64,000 nt of DNA from Clostridium culturomicium (GCF_000821305.1 NZ_CCXK01000012.1:125191-189190); one strand, 5' to 3'; counted from the stretch's first letter, positions 53,129-62,029 are shown. Numbers and translations: made by a program. The notes: generated by a model not told the origin, from the sequence alone.

Positions 53129-54574
53129 ATGACTTCAGTAAATTCAGTAAGGATTCCTGGACTTGCAACAGGAATGGATACGGACCAAATGATAAAAGAT
53201 ATGCTAACAGGAGAGCAGAACAAAATCGATAAGGCGCAGCAAACCCAGCAGATTAATAAATGGAAACAGGAAATCTATAGAGATGTTATTAAAGATGTTA
53301 AGGGTCTTCAGGATAAATATTTTAGTGCAACCTCACCAGATTATATTTTAAGCAGTAAGGTATTCAGTACTTTAGTTATAAATAGCTCTAACAGTGGTGT
53401 TATTAGTGCTACAGCAGGAGCTGGAGCTAGTAATGTTAATTATAAGTTTAAGGTTGAAGCTATGGCAAATCCACCGCGATTAGAAAGTAATAAGTTAGAT
53501 AAAAATACAGAATTGGTTACTGCAGATACTACTATTAAAATTAATGATAAAGAAATACAAATAAAAGCAGGTTCAAAGGTAAGTGATGTTGTAAAAGGCA
53601 TAAATGATACCTTTAAAGAAGGAGATGTTAAAGCTACATATAGTGAGATGACAGGTAAACTTACTATTGAAGGGAAAAAAACAGGAGAATCTTCTGAGTT
53701 AAAGTTCGATGGGGATTTATTTAATAATATTGGGATGACGACTGAAGTAACAGGTTTAGTAAAGGGCAGTAATAATAAGGTGACAGTATTTTCAGCAGAT
53801 GGAAAACCACTGGATAAGGTAATTCAAAGTGAAAGCAATACCTTTACAATTGACAATGTGACTTACAGCGTAAGTGGAGTTAGTGATGAATTGATTTCCA
53901 TGACCTCAACAGTTAATACCCAGGGAACTACAGATAAGATGAAGGCTTTTATTGAAGATTATAATAAGATAATGGATAAAATCTATGATCTATCAACTGA
54001 AAAAAAGAATAAAGATTATCCACCGCTTACCGAAGCACAAAAGAAAGAGATGGATGAAAAAGAGATTGAGAGATGGGAAGAAAAGGCTAAGGCTGGCATA
54101 TTGAGAAATGACAGTGACTTTAGAAGCTTTATGGAAGGAATAAAGGGAGCTATTTTGGGTCAGATTGGAGACCTTGGAATTTACCTTTCAGACATTGGGA
54201 TCGCTAGTAATTCAGATTATAACAAACCAGGTCAGCTGGTATTGGATGCAACTAAGTTTAAAAAGGCTTTAGAGAATGATAGTGAGTTGGTTTATAAGGC
54301 AGTAACTACTTCTTTTGGAAAAATAAAGGATATAACCTACAACTATGCAGGGAGCTCTACAAGTATCTTTGCTAAAAAGGCAGGAATTGAAAAAACAGCT
54401 TCTGCAGTAAATAACTTGTTTTCTGAACAGATAAGAAGGCAAGAACAGTATATTAAGGATTTAACTTCAAAGATGTCAAAGAAGGAAAATCAGCTATATA
54501 TGAAGTTCGCAAATTTAGAATCAAGTATGAATAAGCTTAACGCACAGATGAATTATCTGATGAGCCAAAATTGA
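53129..54574 (+). CDS. fliD: flagellar filament cap protein FliD (HAP2)
   Basis: 481 aa. Caps the filament and helps flagellin polymerise. N-terminal RIPGLATGMDTDQMIKDML and the C-terminal helix with QIRRQEQYIKDLTSKMSKKE are conserved; the middle is variable. Ribosome site AGGGAGG. Ends beside a small FliT-like gene. Confidence 0.95.
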   Translation: MTSVNSVRIPGLATGMDTDQMIKDMLTGEQNKIDKAQQTQQINKWKQEIYRDVIKDVKGLQDKYFSATSPDYILSSKVFSTLVINSSNSGVISATAGAGASNVNYKFKVEAMANPPRLESNKLDKNTELVTADTTIKINDKEIQIKAGSKVSDVVKGINDTFKEGDVKATYSEMTGKLTIEGKKTGESSELKFDGDLFNNIGMTTEVTGLVKGSNNKVTVFSADGKPLDKVIQSESNTFTIDNVTYSVSGVSDELISMTSTVNTQGTTDKMKAFIEDYNKIMDKIYDLSTEKKNKDYPPLTEAQKKEMDEKEIERWEEKAKAGILRNDSDFRSFMEGIKGAILGQIGDLGIYLSDIGIASNSDYNKPGQLVLDATKFKKALENDSELVYKAVTTSFGKIKDITYNYAGSSTSIFAKKAGIEKTASAVNNLFSEQIRRQEQYIKDLTSKMSKKENQLYMKFANLESSMNKLNAQMNYLMSQN

Positions 54575-54582
54575 TAGTAGTT

Positions 54583-54903
54583 ATGATTGAAAAATACAAG
54601 AGAATAACGAAAGAAATAATAGATATATTAAATGAAGAAGTTGTAGATCATGAAAAGTTAGGGTATAAGATAGATGAAAGACAAGACTTAATAACGAAAT
54701 TTAAAAGAGAAGAATTAGATGCTTTTAGAAAAGAATATTGGGAGAAATATCTGCCTATAGATAAGATTATAAAAAGTAAACTAGAAGAGCAAATTATAAA
54801 GGCTAAAAAAGAATTGTTTGACCACAGAAACAAGCAAACAGTAAGTACAGCTTATGTAAAAGCAGGAAAAAATAATTTAAATATTTTTTCAAAAAAGGTG
54901 TAA
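54583..54903 (+). CDS. FliT-like small flagellar protein
   Basis: 106 aa, highly charged and helical (KITKEI, EEVVDHEKLGYKIDERQDLITKF), at the position normally held by fliT, the FliD chaperone. Sequence similarity to FliT is weak, so the call rests mostly on place and size. No good ribosome site is visible near the ATG at 54583; translation may be coupled to fliD (stop 54574). The stop codon overlaps the -35 of the flagellin promoter. Confidence 0.6.
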   Translation: MIEKYKRITKEIIDILNEEVVDHEKLGYKIDERQDLITKFKREELDAFRKEYWEKYLPIDKIIKSKLEEQIIKAKKELFDHRNKQTVSTAYVKAGKNNLNIFSKKV

Positions 54904-54927
54904 AGTTTTGAATAAGCAGTACGATAT
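54901..54927 (+). promoter_or_regulatory. sigma-28-like promoter of flagellin
   Basis: TAAA (54901-54904), 15 bases, TACGATAT (54920-54927), close to the consensus GCCGATAA and with identical spacing to the flgM promoter. Predicted start near 54934. Confidence 0.75.
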
Positions 54928-54937
54928 ATAATAGCAT

Positions 54938-54994
54938 AAGGTGGAAAATACCTTTTAAATGACAAGGATGTCAAATAATAAAAACTAGGGAGAG
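54938..54994 (+). promoter_or_regulatory. flagellin leader with three CsrA-type GGA motifs
   Basis: Hairpin 1: AAGGT-GGAAAAT-ACCTT (54938-54954), GGA in the loop. Hairpin 2: GACA-AGGA-TGTC (54961-54972), matching the core of the CsrA consensus ACARGGAUGU. Motif 3: GGGAGAG (the ribosome site itself, 54988-54994). CsrA bound to two hairpins and the ribosome site would block translation, as in Bacillus hag. Confidence 0.75.
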
Positions 54995-55003
54995 TGTAAA
55001 ATT

Positions 55004-56194
55004 ATGAGAATTAACACAAATATCAATGCTATGACAGCAACTAACCAATCAGCAAGAAACACAGCTTTAGCTGGAAACTCAATGAACAAATTATCTTCAG
55101 GCTTAAGAATAAACAAAGCTGGAGATGACGCTGCTGGACTAGCTATCTCTGAAAAAATGAGAAGCCAAATCAGAGGTATGGAGCAAGCTGACAGAAACGT
55201 ACAAGATGGCATATCTTTAGTACAAACTGCAGAGGGAGCTACTGAAGAAATTGGAAACATAGTTCAAAGAATGAGAGAATTATCAGTACAAGCTTCAAAC
55301 GAAACTAATACTGCATCAGACAGAACAAAGATAACAGAAGAGTTAACTCAACTGAATGATGAAATCAACAGAATCGCTGATTCTACAAAATTCAATGGTA
55401 AGAATGTATTAAATGGAGATACTGTACTAGATACAAAAATGGCAGCTTCTATGACAAATTCAGATTTCAACATTGAGGGATTACAATTAACAAAAGCTGA
55501 TGGTGCAACAGGTCTAACAGAAGGTAATATTACTATAAAAACAGAACAGGGAACTGCTACTGGAACTAAGATAACTGTTAATGCTGGAGGACAAACTTTT
55601 ACATTAGATAATTCATCAGTAGGAACAAAATCAGATAAATTAGGTGCTGGAACATACACGTTAAAAGCAACTGATGGTCAAGAGATTACGTTAACAGTTG
55701 GCAAGAATCAAACAGTTGCTTTTGCTGGAACAGAAGTAATAGGTACTAATGCTAAAAAAGAGACAATAGGAAGTGAATTAAGTTTACAGGTAGGAGCTAA
55801 TACATCTGCATCAGAAGGGCTTAATGTTAAAATAGTAAACGTTAATACTGAGTCATTAGGATTAACTCAAGCTAGAATAGATGCAATGAAAGCAGAGGGA
55901 ACTACTGGAACAACAGCTGCTAAAGCTATGATAGATAGCTTAGATAAAGCTTTAGAAACTGTTAATACTTCAAGAGCTAATCTTGGAGCTATGCAAAACA
56001 GATTAGAAGCTACATCTTCTAACTTAACTACTTCTACGGAAAATTTATCAGCTGCTGAATCAAGAATTAGAGATGTTGATGTTGCTAAGGAAATGATCAA
56101 CTTATCTAAGTTAAATCTTTTATCTCAAGCTTCTCAAGCGATGACAATGCAAGCTAAATCTCAACCAGAGAGCGTAATGCAATTATTAAGATAG
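55004..56194 (+). CDS. flagellin
   Basis: 396 aa filament subunit. The conserved ends are complete: RINTNINAMTATNQSARNTA with SSGLRINKAGDDAAGLAISEKM, and the C-terminal NLTTSTENLSAAESRIRDVD with ASQAMTMQAKSQPESVMQLL. The central 200 residues form a variable surface domain rich in Thr, Gly and Ala. Expression signals are the sigma-28-like promoter and the CsrA-type leader. A FliB methylase gene follows. Lys residues in the variable domain are candidate methylation sites. Terminator directly after the gene. Confidence 0.97.
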   Translation: MRINTNINAMTATNQSARNTALAGNSMNKLSSGLRINKAGDDAAGLAISEKMRSQIRGMEQADRNVQDGISLVQTAEGATEEIGNIVQRMRELSVQASNETNTASDRTKITEELTQLNDEINRIADSTKFNGKNVLNGDTVLDTKMAASMTNSDFNIEGLQLTKADGATGLTEGNITIKTEQGTATGTKITVNAGGQTFTLDNSSVGTKSDKLGAGTYTLKATDGQEITLTVGKNQTVAFAGTEVIGTNAKKETIGSELSLQVGANTSASEGLNVKIVNVNTESLGLTQARIDAMKAEGTTGTTAAKAMIDSLDKALETVNTSRANLGAMQNRLEATSSNLTTSTENLSAAESRIRDVDVAKEMINLSKLNLLSQASQAMTMQAKSQPESVMQLLR

Positions 56195-56207
56195 TAAATA
56201 TCACATA

Positions 56208-56240
56208 TAAAGGATAAAGCGTAAGCTTTGTCCTTTATTA
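56208..56240 (+). terminator. terminator of flagellin
   Basis: TAAAGGATAAAGC pairs with GCTTTGTCCTTTA around a four-base loop, followed by TTA-rich sequence. Confidence 0.85.
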
Positions 56241-56301
56241 ATATATATGATTAAATAGAAAGCTGTTTTATGATATATATTAATAAAAAGGGGTAATACA
56301 G

Positions 56302-57522
56302 ATGGCGAAATATAAAGTTTTAAGTATTGATTATTATGATGAGTTCCAATGTATAGGCAATAAATGTGAGGACCATTGTTGCAAGGATTGGTCAATAACA
56401 GTAGATAGGAAGAGTTATGTTAAGTACCAGAAGTTACCGGCTTCGGAGTTTAAAAATAAGCTAAGTGGTCATATTAATAGAAATAGAAGGGCTGTAAATG
56501 ATTATGACTATGGCAAAATAAATCTAATTGAAAAGAAGTGTCCTATGCTTTCAGAAGATAGATTATGTGAAATTTATTCAAAGATTGGTCCGGAAAATAT
56601 GTGCTATACATGTAGGATATATCCTAGAGTATTTAATCAAGTAGATGATATTTTAGAGCAGTCCTTATCTGTTTCATGTGTAGAGGTATCTAGAAATTTA
56701 TTATTAAGAGAAAATCCTATAGAATTTAACTTAGAAATAAAAGATGCACCAGAAGTTAATGTAATAAGACAGGTTAGAACTAATACTTCAAAAAATATTA
56801 GTCATAGATATTTTAATGAAATTAGACAATTTTCAATAGGATTAATTCAAAATAGAAAATTTACTATTGAAAATAGACTAGCTATCTTGGGATTATTTAT
56901 TAAAGAAGTCGAAGAAAGCGATAATTTAGATATAATGATTGAAGATATTATTTTTAATTTCAATAACTCTATAAAGTTAGGACAATATGATGGATTATTA
57001 GAAGAGGTTATAAGTACAAACATAGTTAATGCACAACTTGAATTTTTGACACAGTTAAATAATATTATTTTAAGTAAAAAAATAAATAACCAAAGATTCT
57101 TATTAAATTTTGAAAAAATAAGTGATGGTCTTAGGCTTAAAAGTGGAGAAGGTGAGCATATAAAGGAGGCTTTTGTTAATTCTTTGGGAAATAGCTACAG
57201 AAAATTTATAAGTAAAAATGAATATATATATGAAAATTACTTAGTATGTTATATGTTTAAAACTATGTTTCCTGCGAACGAAAAAACAATGATGGAAACT
57301 TATTTATCCTTAATAGTACAGTTTTCAATAATGAAAATGAACTTGATTGGTCTATGTGGCTATTACGAAGAAGGTATGGATATTGATAAGATGTTGAATC
57401 TTATACAAAGTTATAGTGTAATAACAGAGCATGATGAATTTTTAGTAGGAAAGATACAGCAGTTCTTAAAAGATAAGGAATATAATAGTCTTGCACATGC
57501 TCTTACCATAATGGGAAAATAA
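56302..57522 (+). CDS. fliB: FliB-type lysine-N-methylase, copy 2
   Basis: 406 aa, paralogue of the protein at 45052. The Cys-rich N-terminus is present (CIGNKCEDHCCKDW, then KKCPML, LCEIYSKIG and MCYTCRIYPR). The middle and C-terminal parts are diverged and helical. Being directly downstream of flagellin, it is the better candidate for flagellin lysine methylation. Ribosome site AAAAGGGG before ATG. The gene is separated from flagellin by a terminator, so its level may be low or from an unseen promoter. Confidence 0.87.
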   Translation: MAKYKVLSIDYYDEFQCIGNKCEDHCCKDWSITVDRKSYVKYQKLPASEFKNKLSGHINRNRRAVNDYDYGKINLIEKKCPMLSEDRLCEIYSKIGPENMCYTCRIYPRVFNQVDDILEQSLSVSCVEVSRNLLLRENPIEFNLEIKDAPEVNVIRQVRTNTSKNISHRYFNEIRQFSIGLIQNRKFTIENRLAILGLFIKEVEESDNLDIMIEDIIFNFNNSIKLGQYDGLLEEVISTNIVNAQLEFLTQLNNIILSKKINNQRFLLNFEKISDGLRLKSGEGEHIKEAFVNSLGNSYRKFISKNEYIYENYLVCYMFKTMFPANEKTMMETYLSLIVQFSIMKMNLIGLCGYYEEGMDIDKMLNLIQSYSVITEHDEFLVGKIQQFLKDKEYNSLAHALTIMGK

Positions 57523-57530
57523 ATAAAAAT

Positions 57531-57563
57531 TATACACCTACTTTAAAAAAGTAGGTGTATAGT
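57531..57563. terminator. hairpin, strong U-tract only on the minus strand
   Basis: TATACACCTACTT pairs with AAGTAGGTGTATA around a short A loop. On the plus strand no T run follows; on the minus strand it does. It may still slow plus-strand read-through. Confidence 0.6.
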
Positions 57564-57634
57564 AAGCTTAAATATAAATTTCAACAAAAACAAACAGAAA
57601 AATAAAAATAATTTTTGAATTATGTAAAAACATA

Positions 57635-57663
57635 TGGAAATAAGCAGAAAATTGGTATACAAT
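57635..57663 (+). promoter_or_regulatory. possible sigma-A promoter ahead of the riboswitch leader
   Basis: TGGAAA, 17 bases, TACAAT. It would start transcription about 25 bases before the first aptamer. Weak -35. Confidence 0.4.
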
Positions 57664-57689
57664 AGAAATGTAGACTAAGTGTAGAATTG

Positions 57690-57767
57690 AATATGGCAAA
57701 GCTAGAGAAATCTAGTGACGCAAAGCTATAGGGGCTAAGATGAATATTATGCCAGCCAGCTGCCGGA
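57690..57767 (+). ncRNA. cyclic di-GMP-I (GEMM-I) riboswitch, first aptamer
   Basis: The conserved parts are all present: GGCAAAGC, a short hairpin with a GAAA loop (CTAGAGAAATCTAG), GTGACGCAAAGCTATAGGGGCT, AAGATG, ATGCCAGCCAGCTGCC. The outer helix GGCA/TGCC closes it. About 110 bases downstream is a terminator. It should make expression of the basal-body operon depend on the second messenger c-di-GMP, which usually favours a sessile state. Confidence 0.93.
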
Positions 57768-57875
57768 GAGTCAGTGTACTTTTTGTATTACATTTCAAAT
57801 TAGACAGTGATAAAACCTTAACTATTAGTTATTATAAGGTTATGAGTTTAATCATTGTTATGCTTTGAGATGTTA

Positions 57876-57910
57876 GTTAAGCTACTATCTTCGGAAAGTA
57901 GTATTTTTTT
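57876..57910 (+). terminator. terminator of riboswitch 1
   Basis: CTACT-ATC-TTCG-GA-AAGTAG with T7 after it. It lies between the two aptamers. Confidence 0.7.
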
Positions 57911-57969
57911 ATGCAAAATATTATGATTTATGCAAATATAAAATTTAATAAGATATAATATTAGAGATA

Positions 57970-58047
57970 TTATATGGCAAAACTAGGGAAACTTAGTGAC
58001 GCAAAGCTATAGGGGCTAAGATGAAAGTTATGCCAGCCAGTTGCCAA
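57970..58047 (+). ncRNA. cyclic di-GMP-I (GEMM-I) riboswitch, second aptamer
   Basis: A second complete aptamer with the same core: GGCAAAAC, hairpin CTAGGGAAACTTAG, GTGACGCAAAGCTATAGGGGCT, ATGCCAGCCAGTTGCC, and even the same downstream GAGTCAGTGTACTTTTTG found after copy 1. A possible -10 TATAAT at 57954-57959 could give it its own transcript. A strong terminator (58177-58210) follows, 150 bases before flgB. Confidence 0.93.
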
Positions 58048-58176
58048 AGAGTCAGTGTACTTTTTGTTTATAAGATTATGTTTTAAGGATTGTTGAACTT
58101 GTAAAATCACATAATAACCGTGATTAAATATTTATTAGCAAGAATTCTTCAATTACTTTGTCAAACAGAAATTTTA

Positions 58177-58210
58177 ACATACTACTCTCTTTGGAGTAGT
58201 ATGTTTTTTA
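58177..58210 (+). terminator. terminator of riboswitch 2
   Basis: Perfect arms ACATACTACTC and GAGTAGTATGT around a six-base loop, followed by T6. Confidence 0.9.
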
Positions 58211-58358
58211 TATTTAATGGATAATATACAAGAATTAGTTTGTTTTTGAAGTACATTCTAAATATTTTAAATTTAAAGTTAATTTTATATATACAAATAG
58301 GAAGTATTGCAAATTTATATTCAAATTAAAAAAAGTATTAAATCTGGGAGGAAGAAAA

Positions 58359-58682
58359 ATGCAGGTATATCAACTTATTAAGAGTGGTTTAGATGTAACA
58401 GAGTTAAGGGGAAAAACAATTGCTAATAATATTGCAAATATCAATACACCAGGATACAAAAGAAAATATGTAACTTTTGAAGAAACATTAAATAAAGCCA
58501 GCAAACAGCCTCAGATAGAGGTGAAAGAGGATAAGGCAACTTCTATGAGAAATGATGGAAATAACGTGGATTTAGAAAGTGAAAAAGTTAATCAAGCAGC
58601 TAACTCACTTATGTACAATGGGTTAGTAAGTGTTACAAATACGAAGCTAGCAATAGCTAGAACAGTTATAACAGGAAGGTAA
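58359..58682 (+). CDS. flgB: flagellar proximal rod protein FlgB
   Basis: 107 aa, short for FlgB (usually 125-135). The flagellar rod motif LRGKTIANNIANINTPGYKRK is intact, with the C-terminal TNTKLAIARTVITGR helix. First gene of the basal-body operon that continues through fliI. Expression lies under two c-di-GMP riboswitches. Ribosome site GGGAGGAAG. Confidence 0.93.
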   Translation: MQVYQLIKSGLDVTELRGKTIANNIANINTPGYKRKYVTFEETLNKASKQPQIEVKEDKATSMRNDGNNVDLESEKVNQAANSLMYNGLVSVTNTKLAIARTVITGR

Positions 58683-58687
58683 TTAAT

Positions 58688-59092
58688 ATGGGTATATTTA
58701 GCGGGATTAGAATTAGTGCCAGTGCACTTTCAGCAGAGAGATTAAGATTAGATGTTATATCTTCTAACATTGCAAATGTGAGAACCACAAGGACTGAAGA
58801 AGGTGGAGCATACGTTAGAAAAACTGCAGTATTTGCAGAAAATTATGATAAAGCGATGGGTATGCTTGGAGTGAAGGCTGTGAATATTGAGGAGGATAAA
58901 GCTCCTTTAAAGAAAGAGTATGATCCATATCATCCAGATGCAGATGAGGAGGGATATGTTGAATATCCTAATGTAGATTTACTTGTGGAAATGTCTGATT
59001 TAATATCAGCACAGAGGGCATATGAATCTAATGTTGATACTTTAAATGCACAGAAAAATATGATTTCAAAAGCTTTAGAAATTGGAAGATAG
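58688..59092 (+). CDS. flgC: flagellar proximal rod protein FlgC
   Basis: 134 aa. Rod motif ALSAERLRLDVISSNIANVRTT with the second element EYPNVDLLVEMSDLISAQRAYESN, and the terminal SKALEIGR. Normal length for FlgC. Five bases after flgB in the same transcript. Confidence 0.95.
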   Translation: MGIFSGIRISASALSAERLRLDVISSNIANVRTTRTEEGGAYVRKTAVFAENYDKAMGMLGVKAVNIEEDKAPLKKEYDPYHPDADEEGYVEYPNVDLLVEMSDLISAQRAYESNVDTLNAQKNMISKALEIGR

Positions 59093-59103
59093 TGGGGGAA
59101 ACA

Positions 59104-59403
59104 ATGAATATACAGTCGGTTGGAATAAATTCAATATTAAATGATGTTAATATACAAAAGTCTGTTGAGGAAAATAATAAAGAAACAAGCTTTTCAAAGT
59201 TTATAAGTGATGCCATTAACAAGGTTAATGAGACTCAAGTAACTGCAGACAAAAAGGTCGAAGGTTTTATAAAGGGTGATGATATTAACATGCACGATGT
59301 GATGCTTTCAATGCAGGAATCACAATTATCTATGCAGCTTCTTATCGAGGTAAGAAATAAGGTTGTAGAAGCTTATCAAGAAATAAATAGAGTACAACTC
59401 TAA
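59104..59403 (+). CDS. fliE: flagellar basal-body protein FliE
   Basis: 99 aa. Connects the MS ring to the rod. C-terminal half has MHDVMLSMQESQLSMQLLIEVRNKVVEAY, the FliE signature. ATG at 59104 with GGGGGA just upstream; the GTG at 59092 would overlap the flgC stop. Confidence 0.93.
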   Translation: MNIQSVGINSILNDVNIQKSVEENNKETSFSKFISDAINKVNETQVTADKKVEGFIKGDDINMHDVMLSMQESQLSMQLLIEVRNKVVEAYQEINRVQL

Positions 59404-59428
59404 TTCTCTCAATTAAGAGGTAAATAAT

Positions 59429-60958
59429 ATGCAGAATTTTGTACAAAGTATAAAGAACTTTATAAAGAATACCAAGGATAAGTTTAAGGCCTTGGATAAA
59501 AATAAAAGATATGCCATCATCATTGGAATTGTGGCGATTGTATTAGCCACAGTTTTTAGTATAAGCTATGGCATCAAGAATAAATATGGAATTTTATTTT
59601 CGGGGTTAGACAGTTATGATGCTGCAAACATTTCAAAGGTTCTTGAGGATAAAAAAGTTGAAACTAAAATTGAGGGAGATACAATTTACGTCCCTAAGGA
59701 ACAGGTTGACAAGCTTAGACTTGAGTTATCACCAACAATAACAAATGGTTCAAAGGGCTTTGAATTAATGGATGATGGCACAAGCTTATCAATGACTGAT
59801 GAAGAGTTTGAAATAAAAAAACTTAGAATGCTTCAGGGAGAGCTTGAAAAGACTATAAAGACTTTTCCGCAGGTCGACGATGCCAGAGTACATATTACAC
59901 AAGGTGAAGAATCTGTTTTTAGTAAGAATAGCAAGGCTGGTAAGGCTGCAGTATATGTATCCCTTAAGGCTGGAAAGGATTTAGATGATGCTCAAATAAA
60001 GTCAATAATTTCTTTAGTTTCAGCAAGTGGTAAAAATATTCCAAAGCAAAATATTGAAGTAATTGACCAAAATATGAATCTCTTATCAGAAGGCATTTAT
60101 GATGAAAATGGAAATCTAGTTAAAGGTGTGGGTCTAGCAGCTTCAAGGAATGCCGAAAGAGAACTTAGTGAAGAGTTAAGAGAATCTTTAGTTGAGATGT
60201 TGGAACCTATTTTTGGGAAGAACAAAGTTAAAGCTACAGTAAATACAACTTTGAATTTTGATACAGTTGAAAAAAGTGAGATTAAGATCGATCCAGATAA
60301 GGTAATCAAATCTGAAATAAGAAGTGAAAATACAGCAAATGATGGTGGACAAACAGGTTCTCCAGTAGATAACAATATGAACAATATTGCAGATGGTGAT
60401 AATACTGGTAGTGCTTCAAAAGAAGAACAAATTGAATATGAAGTAGGTAGAACAGAAACAAAAACTATTACTACATCTGGAGAAGTAAAGAGAATTACAG
60501 CATCAGTTGCTATTGATGGAGATTTACCACCAGCAACAATTGCTAATGTGGAAAAGATGGTTGCTTCTGCTATAGGAATGAATACAGAAAGAGGAGACGA
60601 GTTGTCAGTTGTTTCTATGGAGTTTAATCCACAGTCTGAAAACATATTTGATGACAATAAAGTTACACCAGAGGTTATGAAACAAAGAATGATAAATATA
60701 GCAATCATTGCAGGAGTCATACTTCTTATCTTAATAATTGCACTTATAGCTTACTTGATTTACAGGAGTAAGAAGAATAAGTATGAGGATGAAGATGAGG
60801 TTGAGGTTGAAGATACAACTGACTTAATAGCAAGAATGGCTAGAGAAAAGGAAATTGAAAGAACAAGAGAGTTTAGTTTAGAAGATGAAATTAAGATAAT
60901 TGCTTCTCAAAGTCCAGAAGAAGTAACTAAGCTGATTAAGACTTGGTTAAATGACTAA
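59429..60958 (+). CDS. fliF: flagellar MS-ring protein FliF
   Basis: 509 aa. Two membrane helices (about 28-49 and 424-448) flank a large extracytoplasmic part with the ring-building motifs; FSGLDSYDAANISKVLEDKKVETKI begins it and KAAVYVSLKAGKDL and VINPLN-like segments follow. The cytoplasmic C-terminal tail (EFSLEDEIKIIASQSPEEVTKLIKTWLND) binds FliG. Ribosome site AGAGG. Upstream of fliG by 15 bases. Confidence 0.95.
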   Translation: MQNFVQSIKNFIKNTKDKFKALDKNKRYAIIIGIVAIVLATVFSISYGIKNKYGILFSGLDSYDAANISKVLEDKKVETKIEGDTIYVPKEQVDKLRLELSPTITNGSKGFELMDDGTSLSMTDEEFEIKKLRMLQGELEKTIKTFPQVDDARVHITQGEESVFSKNSKAGKAAVYVSLKAGKDLDDAQIKSIISLVSASGKNIPKQNIEVIDQNMNLLSEGIYDENGNLVKGVGLAASRNAERELSEELRESLVEMLEPIFGKNKVKATVNTTLNFDTVEKSEIKIDPDKVIKSEIRSENTANDGGQTGSPVDNNMNNIADGDNTGSASKEEQIEYEVGRTETKTITTSGEVKRITASVAIDGDLPPATIANVEKMVASAIGMNTERGDELSVVSMEFNPQSENIFDDNKVTPEVMKQRMINIAIIAGVILLILIIALIAYLIYRSKKNKYEDEDEVEVEDTTDLIARMAREKEIERTREFSLEDEIKIIASQSPEEVTKLIKTWLND

Positions 60959-60973
60959 AGGTGGGTGATAAGG

Positions 60974-62029
60974 ATGTACAAGGAAATTATAAAAGGGGAA
61001 AATGCTTACGACTTAGGAACTTTAAATAAAGAGGATATAAGTGGAGCAAAAAAGGCAGCAGTGGTATTAATGACTATAGGTCCAGAGTTATCATCTAACA
61101 TTTTAAAGGAGTTGTCAGATAAACAAGTACAGAGGATTGGAGTTGAAGTTGCCAATCTCCATAAGGTTACAGCAAAGGAAAGAAGAAAAATCCTAAAGGA
61201 GTTTTTAGATGTAAGAAACAGTAATGAATTCTCTATTGAGGGTGGTATTGATTATGCTAAAAGCTTACTACAGGGGGCCTTTGATGATTCAAAAGCTAGT
61301 AAGCTTATGGAAGGAATTAAATATGAGACTTATACAAAGGTGTTCACAGCAGCAAGAAAAGCAGATGCAAATCAGATAATGAACTGCATAAAAGGTGAAA
61401 GTGCTCAGACTATAGCAATTATTTTAGCACATATACAACCGGAAAAATCTGCGCAGGTTATTTGTAATCTGCAGCAGGAGCTTCAACGAGAAGTTGCTTT
61501 AAAGTTAGGAAGTATATCAACAGTTTCACCTGTAGTTATAAAGGCTGTTGATACAATTCTAGAGAAAAAATTAGTTGCATTAGGAGAAAAGAAGATAGAA
61601 ACTTCAAGTGGATTTGATAGTCTTTTAGACATTCTTACAAAGGTGGATGGAAGAACTGAGAAAAATATTATGAACTTCTTAGAAACTGAAAACAATGATT
61701 TAGCAGAAAAAGTTAAGTCAAGTATGTTTGCCTTTGAAGATATTGTTGGGCTCGATAGCCTATCAATTCAGAGAATTCTTAAAGAAGTTAACCTTAAGGA
61801 TGTGGCGGTTGCTCTTAAGGGTGGAGATGGAGAAATATCTGAAATTATATTTAAAAATCAATCGATGAGGGCTGCAGAGGTATTAAAAGAAGAAATCGAA
61901 TTACTTGGAGCTGTTAAGGTATCACAAGTTGATGAAGCTAAGCGTAATATCGTTAAAGTTATAAGAAGACTTGAAAGAGAAGGCCTGGTAAGTATAGCTA
62001 AGGGAGCGGAGGATGAGTTCGTTGTCTAG
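60974..62029 (+). CDS. fliG: flagellar motor switch protein FliG
   Basis: 351 aa. Part of the switch complex that couples to the stators. N-terminal GAKKAAVVLMTIGPELSSNILKEL, middle-domain LAHIQPEKSAQVI with the EHPQ-like HIQPEK motif, and C-terminal torque domain with a run of charged residues (KNQSMRAAEVLKEEIELLG). The ATG at 60974 is preferred; a GTG at 60965 lies near the ribosome site AGGTGG. Confidence 0.95.
   Translation: MYKEIIKGENAYDLGTLNKEDISGAKKAAVVLMTIGPELSSNILKELSDKQVQRIGVEVANLHKVTAKERRKILKEFLDVRNSNEFSIEGGIDYAKSLLQGAFDDSKASKLMEGIKYETYTKVFTAARKADANQIMNCIKGESAQTIAIILAHIQPEKSAQVICNLQQELQREVALKLGSISTVSPVVIKAVDTILEKKLVALGEKKIETSSGFDSLLDILTKVDGRTEKNIMNFLETENNDLAEKVKSSMFAFEDIVGLDSLSIQRILKEVNLKDVAVALKGGDGEISEIIFKNQSMRAAEVLKEEIELLGAVKVSQVDEAKRNIVKVIRRLEREGLVSIAKGAEDEFVV

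Noticed and set aside
60097..60720. 207-codon minus-strand frame inside fliF
   Set aside because: Antisense shadow of a well-supported gene; no ribosome site.
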